Source: Pithys albifrons albifrons (lineage: Eukaryota > Chordata > Aves > Passeriformes > Thamnophilidae). Taken from it: a stretch of 64,000 nt of DNA. The notes under the pieces were generated by a model, which was not told the DNA's origin, searched no databases, and saw nothing but the letters and a program-made list of their open reading frames with translations. Location of the stretch: positions 25,099,224 through 25,163,223 of the forward strand of contig NC_092463.1 of NCBI RefSeq assembly GCF_047495875.1. The letters run 5' to 3'. Position 1 is the stretch's first letter. Each line of letters starts with the position of its first letter. The translations under genes and the position numbers were made by a program. Shown piece after piece: positions 49,901-61,680 of this stretch.

Positions 49901-51658
49901 ATGCTTCAACTCTGGACATGTACTTCTATTTTATTACCTAGTTCATTCACCCATTACTTCTTCACACTAAAATCAATTGTGCCACTTTAAAACTATTTGC
50001 TATAGAGGGTGCTTTAGTGTCACATTGCCGAAGGAAACAGTAAGACCCTTGGTATAGTGACAAAACACATAAAATCACTGTTAAATTACTAACTTATGTA
50101 AGTTCATGCCCTAGCTGGCTTTTTGAGGTGACAGGATTTCCTTATGATAAATGCAGGATTGCAGCTGTCTGCATATGTATCTATGCTACAAAACGCTACA
50201 GAAATATCATGTAAGAAAAGAAAGCACACACAGAAACATACTCTGAATTTCACAAATGGAATAGAACCATAGAACTACCTACCTCTCCAAACAGCTTCTT
50301 TTAAATATGTAGAGTTTCTTAGTTTCTCCTCTCAAACCAAAATTAAGTGAGTAACAAAAGCATTTTCAGAAATCAAAGATGGCTAATGGGAAGCTGAGCA
50401 AGTCCTAAGACAAGTTTTTAAAATCGGTTGGAGGAGGCTTTTGAAAATGAATGAAAGCAGTATGTGATGTTTTCCCTGGAATGCCTGGCTGATAGCCTGC
50501 AGACAAAAGCAGTGCTTTGCTGTTGAGGCGGCCTTAAAATGTGTCCTGACAGATTGGCAAACTCAGCTGCAGCACCAATCTGGAACGGAAGAAAGGGCCG
50601 AGAATAAGAACTGTCTCTTCAGGAACAAAAGTTACCAGGAGCACTGCAAACCTGTGCTGGAGGATTTCAAAGGCACCTGAATCAAATTCAAGGTCTTGCA
50701 TATTTTCTTCGAAGTGCCTTTTGGTCTAGGCTTGAGTTATGTAAAATATCTACTGAGATTTAGAAAGGCCCAACAGTACCTTCTACAAGTGCAGGGTTTC
50801 TTCTCTCAGGAAAACAGCGCTGTCTCAGGAGCTGCTCCATTCTGTGAGGTAAACTCCCCTATGAACTGGTAACTTAGAACATCACTGACTCCCTCACCTA
50901 CTCTTAGGCTAAGGAAGATCTCCATCCATTTTTATACATGTGTAAAAATCTATCCCAACAAAATTTTGTCCAAACAGGGTACCTTATTGAGCACAGTACA
51001 CTCCCTACAGAGATGATCAGGAGAAAAACGCATGACAGATGGTAGGTACGATGCTTAATGCACTGCTGAACGGTACTCAAATACTGTGGTGATAAAGGTT
51101 GTAGAAGAGGCAATATAAAGGAAAACATGTAGAATACAGGGTGCTGTGTTTATACAATAAAGCACTGACAGTGGGAAAGATGACTGCAGTGTGAGCTCAG
51201 CTTGTAGAACAGTACATGCAAAGAATTCAATTATCTTCACCACAAAATCACACACCATTGTTAAAAAGGTTTCAGTGATCTTAATCTTAATACGTGTGTA
51301 TTCTCTGGTTTTACCAGAGAAGGGGGTATAGTAGTTTAAAAGCTCTCAAGTAGGACTCCGCCTCTCAGAGAAATCTTTTTTTCTTCATTCAGTACCTTAT
51401 GGCTGTGATGTTGTCCATCTGGCATTTGTGTGTTATTAAAGAGTAGCTGGGAACATGGTAAGTTTGGTGAATGTACAGCATGAGGTAAGTGCACACTTAG
51501 TTGCTAAGTACTCTGATAAAGGCAGTTTTACTTAGATATATATATTTAAAACTTTTAGGGACTGCTTGCAGTTTAAAAACATGGAGGGAGAAAAGGAAAA
51601 GGTCAAAGCAAAATAGTTTTACCCTAATCTACATTTCATCTTATTTTCTGTTCTTCAG
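46947..51658. other. Unique sequence, possible conserved non-coding block
   Basis: No gene is supported. A perfect 8-bp hairpin (ACCTGGTG / CACCAGGT, 46995-47014) is small enough to be chance. The stretch 50380-50720 is unusually balanced in composition and holds several CpGs, which suggests constraint, but I cannot test it. The open frame 48049-48414 (121 codons) has no domain and is within chance expectation. Confidence 0.45.
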
Positions 51659-51734
51659 TGAAACATGGCCTTTCCCTCCTGCTGAAACTGGAGATGGAGG
51701 CAAGGTTCGAACACGAAGGAGGAAACGTCAAGAG
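51659..51734 (+). other. Candidate 76-nt exon (weak)
   Basis: A pyrimidine-rich TTATTTTCTGTTCTTCAG precedes, and GAG|GTTAAG follows, giving plausible splice acceptor and donor signals. Two of the three frames are open. One encodes ETWPFPPAETGDGG followed by a basic run RTRRRKR; the other encodes KHGLSLLLKLEMEARFEH. Three CpGs fall within about 25 bp in otherwise CpG-poor DNA, which hints at constraint. I do not recognise either peptide, and the donor is not the strongest form. No neighbouring exon was seen. Confidence 0.2.
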
Positions 51735-54700
51735 GTTAAGTAATCAAGTGTTGGGTAAATGAAACCATGTTATTAGCTACCTTGAGCTTTTTTTTCAAAT
51801 GTCAAATACCTTCCCCCAATAATGAGTATTGCTGGGTTTTGTAGTAAATCTCTGGACATTCTAAACCCACACTGTGGCCAGGTAGTCAACACATACAGAT
51901 CATGTTTATGCTAGTCCTTCGACATTGATCTCTGTGCCTGCAGAAATCATGACCCCTTTTCAAATTTAGTGACTCTGGTTGCACCTTCTATAGTCAAAGG
52001 TCAAAGTCCATAAAGCAGGTATGGGATTTAATGCTATAGAAATCTACAGATTATTAACAAAACTCTGCATTGACTTAATTGGGTATGATTCTTTAATCCT
52101 GAGCCCTCAGTTCTACATGCTGATTGACTATCTGTACAGTTTTCAGTTCAGATGCCAGCACTGATCTGTGACGAAATCACTCCAGCCTTGCACCACTGAA
52201 TTCTTGTGTAAATTCCCCGCTATCAACCATTCACTTGACGCATGTGTCCAAGATCAGCTGTGCACCCTAACACCTGAATCCAAAGCCTGTGCTGCAGTAC
52301 AGTCCCTCCATCCACACTGCACATAGGCAGTAGGGGCCACAGAACCCCCTTCTTTGTTTGTGTTAGCTGAGGGACATAGGAATGGAAGAATCCAAGAGGG
52401 TAATGTTTGGAGATCTTTTTTTGGTAACTATACATTTCACAATAAAATATCATGTTTTAAGTTGTGAGGAGATGGCAAAAGAAATGCATTCCTGATGGGC
52501 CTGGTTCCAAGCTCACTAAAGGCAATGGCAAGACCTCATTGAGTTTAACAGACTTCAGATTGGGCCATTGGTATTATTCAGTCATTATCTTGAGTCCTCA
52601 CTGTGGGTTTAAGTGATATTGCTATGGTTTCCACTACATATTGCTTTGAACCTCTTACCATCCTGTTATAAAACAAATATTCCTTTTGCACAAGGGTACA
52701 CTTGGAAAAGAAACTTGAAATCAATTTCAGTTCTTCCTGTCTATTTTTCTTGACTGATCCATCTTTACTGCAAAAAAATTTAATAGTTTCTGATCCTTTT
52801 GTTAATCCTGCATTTCTAAGGAAGACACTGACACATGACTGCATCATGCCCACAACAGAAATAGTTTGGTTATTGGTTTGTCCAATCTCACTAGTATTTA
52901 TGCTACTCTGAAGTCAGAAATGCAAGTAAACTAATGTAATAACAATACTCAGTGGACCAATATATTAAATATATTAGTGTGTAATTATATTGCCCATGAA
53001 ACTTTATGGGAAATTAGTCAAAATTTTGTCCTATGCCAATATGTACATACAGACTGTCTTAACATTCTTGTGTTAAATGGCAACTCAAAAAGACTGAGGT
53101 CTTTAAAAATTTTTTAAAAACAAATTCTTCAAATATAATAATTTTGTAAAATTAAAACTGGTTTTCTTTTTTATCTTAAACTGCTTTCCTGAAGCCAATC
53201 TACTAACCTTTTCATTTAAAATAAACTGCTCTGAGGCACCATCCCAATTTCAAAATATTAACAGACATTTTTAGAATTTGAAGACTCAGTGACTAAGAAG
53301 AAGAAAGTGGGCAAAAAAGAGAAGAGATAAGAAAAATAAAGTCAGTAAAATAAGATCAGTAATGAAGGCTTTTCAAGAAGAAACTAGACTAACGCAACAA
53401 ACAAATACAGATGATGTCTAACAATAAAAAAAAATCTAGACACATGTATTTGTACACAGGTTTGAAATAAACCAAGAGAGCAAAATAATATGCTGGGATA
53501 AACAGGATAAGGTTATCTGACTAGCTAAAACACAGAGTCCCAAAATAGAATTCAAAGCTGGAGTGCTCACTTCTATTTCTATAAAGAGCAGCATGAACTG
53601 TGTCAGGTGAACTAGATAGAGAGGAGTTTCTTTGTTATAGTCACACTCCACATAACTGAAGACAGCCCCTCAGATTCAGAAAACTTCCAAGCAGTTGATG
53701 ATGAACAAAATGAGGAAAGAGACAAAAGGGTAGAGGAAAGGAATAAGGAAGGCAAATCAGGGGCTCAGGCTGTTATAGCTGTTATCATCCTGAAGGGCTC
53801 TGTAAAAGGCACACAGTGACACTAATGACAACTGAAATAAATTTTAAACAAAGACATCTTTTGTGGCAGCTTAAAGTCTTAGTCTTGCTCTGACCAGCAC
53901 AAAATAATATCATCAGCAATTAAAATTACACTGTCTTGAATACCCATTACAATCTGAAAAATTGAAGCTGATATCTGTTTCCATAGCAAATCACATGGTT
54001 TTGCCTTAGAGGTCTGAAGTAGCATGGCTTGGTAGTAACTTCAATTAAATCATGCACAAGTAACAAAAGCTGGGTTCTCAGACCTCACATTTTAATGTAA
54101 AAGTTGCAATTAAATGAGAAAACCCTAAGCTAAGGTAATTTCACACCAGAAGACCTGGAGGGTGTCTATTTTGTTCAGAAAAAAGATGATTTAATGACTT
54201 GAGTTAAACAGAAAACTTCCAAGTTTTCAGATTTATTATGAAGTGAAATTATGTCTGTGCTTGCCAGCCAGCTGGATATAATATGCAGGCTAACTGCCAG
54301 CCGTCTGGAGTTTTAACTAAGAGTGTAGATTACCTGGATTTGTTTCACTTTCAGACCCACCATTTGTGATGTTACCCTCAGCAAGTCCTTCAAGCTCAAT
54401 TCCATGTTTCTATACTGTAACATGCTCATTAGTCTTCATTCATGACTTTGAAAGCTGTTGTGAGTTCTTTAGGTCTTGTAAGGTGCTACAGAAACAGAAA
54501 AGGAAATAGTAAGTAATAATAATTGCTAGCAACCGGACAGAATTTGTAGTTCTTTTTTTTAAAACTCCAATTGACTTTCACTAACAAAACTGCACTTAAA
54601 ACCAAGTAAAATGTGTCTTCACATTAGTTTCTCCTCAACCAGAGTTAGAGTCATGTATAGTGATTTCCACACCATTATGGCACAGCCTGGAGCTCTTCTA

Positions 54701-57700
54701 ATGAAATTTATGTGTGTGGATTGTTTGTTTTGTTGGATTGTTTTTAAATACATTTTTTCAAATTACTTTCTAAAATGTTGGTTTCTCATGTAAGTGAAGC
54801 ATGATGCTGGCAAATCCAAAGGCTGGTTTGTGGGGATGAAAAGGGACAGGAGCTGGAAAGCAAATCAGACCCTTAACTGCTTGCATCACTTACTGTGCAG
54901 GGTTGAGAAAGGAGCAGTAATTTAACATAAGTACAGAGGAATCAAAGTACTTTCTGACATAGCACATACATTTAGACCCTTAATGACAACTGGAAAACAC
55001 AGGAATGAGCACTCTACCTATACAAACAGTAGGGAGGTCTGTTTGACAGGCAACGTGTATGTGTGTGTGTATGTATAAGTCTGTATCATCTCTTCTTCAT
55101 GTGCCTTTTGAAGACTGCAGGCAAGATAATGGAAAAGGATTGCTAAATGTGTTTGTTATGAAAATTATAATAAAAATAAACTTGTTTAAATCCTGACAGA
55201 TGTTGGCATTTTTTCCTTTTAAAGACAAAACAAAAGAAATCCAATCTGGTGGTGCTCTATCTTGTCTTGTCACTGGTCAAGACTATCATTGCAGGGTATA
55301 ACTTTCAGAAATTTAAAGAGATGGTTATGCTTGAGAGCTCTCATGCTTGAAGTAGCTGGAGAAGAGGCAGGGAAGTAGACAATTTCCATTGGACATGCAT
55401 TTTTATTGCTTAGACTGTGTAGCTTTAGAGTTTTCTTACAGTATAGGTATATAGGAAAGTATAAATCAACATCCAGAAAAATGTCAATATTGCTCACTAG
55501 AGCCAGGGGATGATAGCTAGCAGTGCTGACACTGCTCATTTGCTACTTTTGGCAGCATTAAGAATTCAGAATGGAGAAAGTGTTAATGCATTTTATGCCT
55601 CTTTCATATGTTTCAATTTACTGTAGTTAATGTTCATTGTTGTTAATTGTTTGTCTACCAAAAAGAACCACGTATTTTTCAGCTGTACTATGATCACAGG
55701 ACTGGTGAGAGCAGTGAAACATTGAAGACATAAATCCAGGTAATGACCTAGAGCATTAACTCTTTCCTTCTAAACCACTTGAAACTTCTTATGTAAGGTA
55801 TTTTGGTATCCAGTGTACAGACATACAGAAAAATTAGAGAAGATCTGACTAACCAAGGTGCCAAAGAGCATCAGGCAGCTTTCGGCTAATCATTTGCATC
55901 AAACCTTTGAAACAGATCTGATACCTGGGTCCAAAGTGGTAAGTGCATAAGAACTTAGGACCAGGGCATACAAGACAGAAGTTTCATTGCAGCCACCCAG
56001 TTCATTAAATCACCTTCTACCTGCCACACTTGGAAAGATTAGCACTGACTTAGGTGTCTTCTGAGTCATGGTGCTGAAGGATACTTTTCTCTTCCCTGAG
56101 TACTGTTTTCTTCTTTGTATCCTTCACATCTTCTTCTCCTCTCAGATTCTGCTACACTTATTTCCTTCTTTCTCACCTCTTCTAGCTTCTGTCCACAGTT
56201 AATCAAATCACCAATTCTCAGTTTTTTTCTGGTACATGGTTAGCTGCCATGTCTGTCCATCCAGGAAAATGTAAATTTCTTAACAACCCTGCAGAGAACA
56301 TATGTCATAAAGATTCAGAAATTACTTCAACCATCAAGGAGAAAGAAATGTCCAAGCAGTGAGAAGGAAAACAGTATTCCTAGACTTAGACCAAGACTAT
56401 AATAAAGGTAGAAGGAGGTAAGTCAGCCATAAAACTAAAACCTAGGAGGAAAACCATAGTAACATGAGCTTTCCTTACCATTGAGTTGTGATTATCAAAG
56501 TGGTGATAACAAATCGTTTTTTCAATTTATGTTTCTTCTTGCTCTTTAAACAGTAGTAATGTTTTTGTACTATAGGACTTAACTAATTAAAATTAAAGTA
56601 AAATGTAAATAAAGCAATTCCAATGTACATCTACATTTCCTGTAAATTTGTTGAATTCATCAAGTTGTTATTTATCACCAGAATCCTTCCTGGGAAGCAA
56701 GCAAGAAAACACATACACTTATATTCTAAATGGACTTTGTAGGTTTAAAATCAGGTGAAGAATATTAAAGAGTGACTAAGAACATATGAAGGCACATTGC
56801 ACTGTCACCAGAAAGCACTGTTATGCCTTCACTTTTGCTTTAAGGCAAAGACAGGTATATGATAACTTTTCACCTTAATACACTCTGCTTAAAGGGAAGG
56901 CAGGTATCTCATATATTTTAATATGTCAATGTCTTCCCAAAAGGATGATTCTCCCTAGATTTAGATATTTCAGATTAGATAAATGTTAAATCTGTTTACA
57001 CTGACAGATTTTTAGGTCTGTGAGTGCCTGACATTCTTTTCCAACACATATATATGTCCATCAGGTACAATATGACCCTGTCATAAGCTTAACTCGGCTA
57101 TATAGGAAAGGAATTGTGACAGGTTCCAACTAATATGCTAGGAAGTTTTAATTCCTACGGTGCTGAGCACAGTACCTTAGTTGTGGGCAACATGTCAGTT
57201 GCATTTTTTTTCTCAGTGTATTGTTACAATGCATTTAGGTTGTCACTCGATTTCTTTCCTCTCTAGAACAACAGAAATTCAATGGAGATGTAATTATCAC
57301 CACCACATTTCCTCTCATCAGGAGGATGATTAATTCTATTTGTAGTTTTTATATGAGCAGGGATATAAGTGGTGATTGAGATAGAAAGAGGAAGCACTTT
57401 CATTTTGTGTACATAAAGGAAATGTGTGACTCCAGATAAACAATTACTGATATACAAGTAAAACTGTGGCTCCAGATAAACAATTACTGACATAAAAGTA
57501 AAACATCTTGTATCTGCAGAACACCTACATCACTGAAAAATGTCAACATTTCACCTGATGTTAAAAATTATGTTCCTCAAATGAGTTTGTCTCTAGCAAA
57601 CGTACTCTATTTTAGGGACTGTAAAATCCTCTTACATACATTTTCATTTACAGCTTAGAATTTACTTGATGTGACCATAATGTCACCATTATAAATGTTT

Positions 57701-57991
57701 CAGGAGTACCCTTACAGAGGATGCAATGGATGGATGTAAAATATTTGGGTTTGTCATGGGTACTGGGAATTTTAAACTTAATCCCAGATTAAAAAAAAAA
57801 TCAGTTATACAAGCTTCTAAATAATGGGGCAATGTTGCATCTAGTTAAGTGATATTTAATATCTTTCTAGCATATCATAATAGTTACCCTAAAAAATTTG
57901 GAAATAGACTCTCAATTACCATAACATCTTAGATCCAGACACAAAGCACAGAACTCTTCATTCAAAGATCTTAGTAAAAGGACAAGCAAGC
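51735..57991. other. Unique AT-rich sequence, no supported gene
   Basis: No supported gene or named repeat. A 40-bp tandem duplication lies at 57427-57504 and a short TG-rich microsatellite at about 55052-55075. Open frames are short. Confidence 0.55.
57427..57504. repeat. Tandem duplication, 40-bp unit
   Basis: The unit at 57427-57466 is repeated at 57467-57504 with four visible substitutions. Both contain CTCCAGATAAACAATTACTG and end AAGTAAAAC. It is a simple local duplication of moderate age. Confidence 0.9.
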
Positions 57992-58554
57992 TGTCTTGAG
58001 TTGAGCTGGCAAAATGCCAACTGCCCAAACCAGTGTCAGAACTTCCCTCCCCCTGACGAGAAAAGGGAGGAAAGGAAAAAAACCCTCAAACTAGGTTAAT
58101 GCTTAAACTAACTACATATATTCATATAGAAAAGAGAAAATTAAAAGAAAAAACTTCAATATAACACACACTTACACAAGTTAGATGTAACAACAATTTC
58201 TGCCTCCCACCAAAACCAGATTCTATCACTCTAGATCCATAAGCACCCCAAAAGACACCCAGCAAAGAACAGAAAGAGTAACAACAAAATGTCTTTACTT
58301 CCCTGAACTCAAAATTCAAGGTAGTGGCAGCCACAGAAAGGCCCACTTCAGCAGGACAGCTGCAACGTGTTCTGCCTCTACTGCAAACATGATGGAACTG
58401 AGTGAACACCTCCCACTCCTGTATTCATATCTCAGGTTTACATCATCTGGTATGAAATTTTTCTTTGGTTACTTAAGTCAAGTGATACCTGTCTCTCCTA
58501 ATCTACATAGATTCTCTGAGCCTACTAATTTGAAGCCTATCTAAAACTACCACA
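57992..58554 (-). mobile_element. Solo LTR of an avian endogenous retrovirus, ~563 bp
   Basis: The plus strand begins TGTCTTGAGTTGAGCTGGC and ends CTAAAACTACCACA, giving TG...CA ends. The flanks are CAAGC (57987-57991) and CAAGG (58555-58559), a 4-of-5 match to a target duplication. The termini resemble those of the 13879-14732 LTR, so the families may be related. The body differs and is less GC-rich. Sense strand is probably minus by analogy. No gag, pol or env sequence flanks it. Confidence 0.7.
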
Positions 58555-60006
58555 CAAGGTAAAACTAATTAATTTGTATTGAAGATGGAGTATAAAGAGA
58601 AAAAACAGGGCAATAATTTTAATTTGAAATCTCAACAGCATGCGGTTCATGTGATGAAACATGCATGCAGGATATTTGAGGCATGTATTAATTATCACTC
58701 AAGCAACATTTTATCCTTCCAAAACTTAATTTCGCAGTACTTAGAAATGTCTGCACTAGAGACTGAGATTAACCTGATGTATAGTCATACTTTTTCTTCC
58801 AAACTCTTACTTTAACAACACTCTCAGAAATTTACTTTAGATTTGGTTGGGACACAGAAAGAACCTATTCCTAATGTCAAATGGTACTTTTCTTTTTGTG
58901 GCTGAATGGAAGTTTCACTCAAATTTCAATGGCATTTTAGATACAGATTCTGCTTTTGCTTTTTACATCTGAATGCAGCTTTTTGGTAAAGGGAATTAAT
59001 AGCTTGCTGAAAGAAACTACAGGCAGAACATGAATATTTACCTTGTTTACTCTTTCTTGCTGTGGTCTCACACATGCAGACTTCGGGGCATATTTTTGCT
59101 TCATGTCAGACTCTCAGGAGAGAATTTGAGTGATTTTTACTTTTGTACTGATTGCCACTGGGAGCTCTCTGGGAAGTGAATTCTAAAGCTTTCCAATCAA
59201 AAATTAACTTGTAGAGTTTAAAAGTAATAGATTAGACAAGTGTCAGCCACTTGTCACTTCAATTAAATTTTTCTTTCAAGTGTCTCAGATGGGTGTCATC
59301 ACCTTGAGAGAGAGAATTAAGCAGGCATTTGTTTTTTCACTGCTTGGTTTTCACCAGTGTAGGAGAGGTTTTCCTAGAAGTACTGCTTACTGAGGTCCAG
59401 GTGGCAATATCAATCTCTAGAGAAGTAGTTAGTACACTTTAAAAGATCACCCCCTCACCCTAAGGGGAGCAAGACAGTGCGTAGCTGCTGCATGGTCACA
59501 GCTCCTGAGGCAGGAGCACAAACACAACGTGTGCCACAGAGCAGTGAATGTGAAGCAATGTATGTGCTTGAGTGACTCTTCTGTAAAGTGCAAGCTCTCA
59601 CATTTGTGCCTACCTTGTAGCAATTCAACCTCCACATCTACCCATTTTAGTTCAGCACAGCTTGTCCTTCTGAAAAACCTCATAAAAGTTATTCTAGATT
59701 ACAGTATCTTGCTTAAATCTAACACAGGCTTTATTTCTTTTCTAAATACAGCACTTCAAGTAATTTTTTAAAAAATCCATCATTCTTGCACATACAAATT
59801 ATCTACCTGTACTAAACACTGGTAAGACCTGAGTCAGTGAGGCAGCACCAACCAGCAGGCTTGTGAGGAGCTGGAAGACTTCAGCAGACAAGCAGACAAG
59901 GAGGCAGACAGTGCTAAGAGCAATCAGGGGACTTTTAAATGGCTTCAGGGAATTTGAGTAACCTGGAGCATGGTGAACAGGGCCTGGCGAACAGAGGCAT
60001 ATGAAA
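58555..60006. other. Unique sequence
   Basis: No gene recognised. The part from about 59811 to 60006 is GC-richer and directly adjoins the CR1 fragment, so it may belong to a further 5' part of that element. Confidence 0.45.
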
Positions 60007-60063
60007 GCATGGCATAGCAGTGGGGGCATGGCACAGCTGTGGGGGCATGGCTCAGCAGCGAGG
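60007..60063. repeat. Three tandem 19-bp units
   Basis: Units at 60007-60025, 60026-60044 and 60045-60063 share the pattern GCATGGCNNAGCNGNGNGG. They lie directly at the left edge of recognisable CR1 coding sequence. Confidence 0.85.
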
Positions 60064-61680
60064 GACCATGACTGCAAGAATGATCAACTTCCAGCTGGCC
60101 CTGAAACTGTGCAGGATCTGCTGCTCCAGCTGGATCCCTGCAGATCTATGGGGCCTGATGGAATTCATCCAAGAATCCTCAAAGAGCTGGCTGATGTCCT
60201 CACACAAGCTCTCTCTGATTTTTGAGCAGTCCTGGGAATCCGGAGAGGTCCCAGCTCACTGAAAGCTGGTGAATGTTGTCCCAGTTTTCAAGAGGGGCAA
60301 GATGGAGGACCTTGGAAACTACTGGCCTGTCAGTCTCACTTCAGTGACTGGTAAAGTTATGAAGATTATTCTGAGAGGTATTGGAAAACACCTGAAAGAC
60401 AATGCAGTCACCGGTCACAACCAACATGGCTTCAGGAGAGGAAAGTCCTGCTTATCAAACCTGATTTCCTTTTATGACAAGGTAACCCACCTAGCTGATC
60501 AAGGGAAGCCAGTTGATGTAATCTTTTTCAGTAAAGCTTTCAATACTGTCTCTCACTGGATCCTTCTAGGCAAAATGTCCAGCACACAGCTGGCTAAACA
60601 CATCATGTAGGGGGTAAGCAGTTGGCTCATGGATCAAGCACAGAGAGTAATAGTGAATGGGGGTGACATTAGACTGGTGACCTGTCACTAGTGGGGTTCC
60701 ACGAGGCTCTGTCTTGGGGCGTGTGCTCTTCAACATCTTCATAAACAACTTGGACACAGGACTGGAAGTATACTAAGCAAGTTTGCATATGACACAAAAC
60801 TTGGAGGAGCTGTTGACTCCCTCGAAGGCAGGGATGCGCTACAGAGAGACTTCTACAAATTAGAGGATTGGGCAATCCCCAACCATATGAAGTTCAACAA
60901 GGGAAAGTACCAGATTCGGCACCTGGGATGGGGCAACTCTGGATGTTTGTACAGACTGGGGAATGAGATGCTGGAAAGCAGTGCCATGGAAAGGGACCTG
61001 GGGGTCCTGATTGATGACAAGTTGAATTGAGTCAGCAGTGCCCTGGCAGCCAGGAGGGCCAACCATGTCCTGGGTGACATCAGGCACAGTATCACCAGCT
61101 GGGCAAGGGAGGGGATTGTCCCACTCTGCTCTGCACTGGGGCAGCCTCACCTTGAATATTGTGTGCAGTTTGGGCTTCCACAATATAAGAAAGATGTTGT
61201 CTATTAGAGAGCATCCAAAGGAGGGTAACAAAGACGGTTAAGGGCCTTGAGGGGAAGCTGCATGAGGCATGGCTGAGGTCTCTTGGTCTATTTAGCCTGG
61301 TGAAGAGGAGACTGAGGGGAGACCTCACTGCACTTAAAACTTCCACGTGAGGGGAAGAGGAGGGGTAGATACTGATCTCTTCTCTGTGGTGATCAGTGAA
61401 AGGACCCCAGGGAATGGCCTGATGTTGTGTCAGGGGAGGTTTAGGTTGGATATTAGAAAAAGATTCTTCACCCAGTGGGTGGTTGGGCACTGGAACAGGC
61501 TGGACCAGGAAGTGGTCAAAGCACCAAGCCTGTCTGAGTTCAAGAAGTGTTTGTACAATACTCTCAGGCAGATTCTGGAATATGAGACTCCTGGGGAGGG
61601 TCCTGTGCAGGGCCAGGAGCTGGACTCCATGATTCTTGTGGGTCCCTTCCAACTTGGAATATTCTGCGATTCTGTGATTA
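60064..61680 (+). pseudogene. CR1 LINE fragment with reverse transcriptase remnant
   Basis: Encodes pieces of the CR1 reverse transcriptase in several frames. These include QDLLLQLDPCRSMGPDGIHP, FEQSWESGEVPA, NVVPVFKRGKMEDLGNYWPV, HNQHGFRRGKSCLSNLISFY and motif A as VDVIFFSKAFNTVSH. Motif A has lost the catalytic LD pair by an apparent 6-nt deletion, and its second Asp reads Asn. Motif C reads FAYDTKL (Tyr in place of the first Asp). The sequence ends with GGTCCCTTCCAACTTGGAAT and ATTCTGCGATTCTGTGA, the CR1 terminus. CR1 elements are autonomous LINEs; this copy is 5' truncated and multiply broken. The long antisense open frame over it (61092-61760, minus) is a shadow. Confidence 0.93.
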
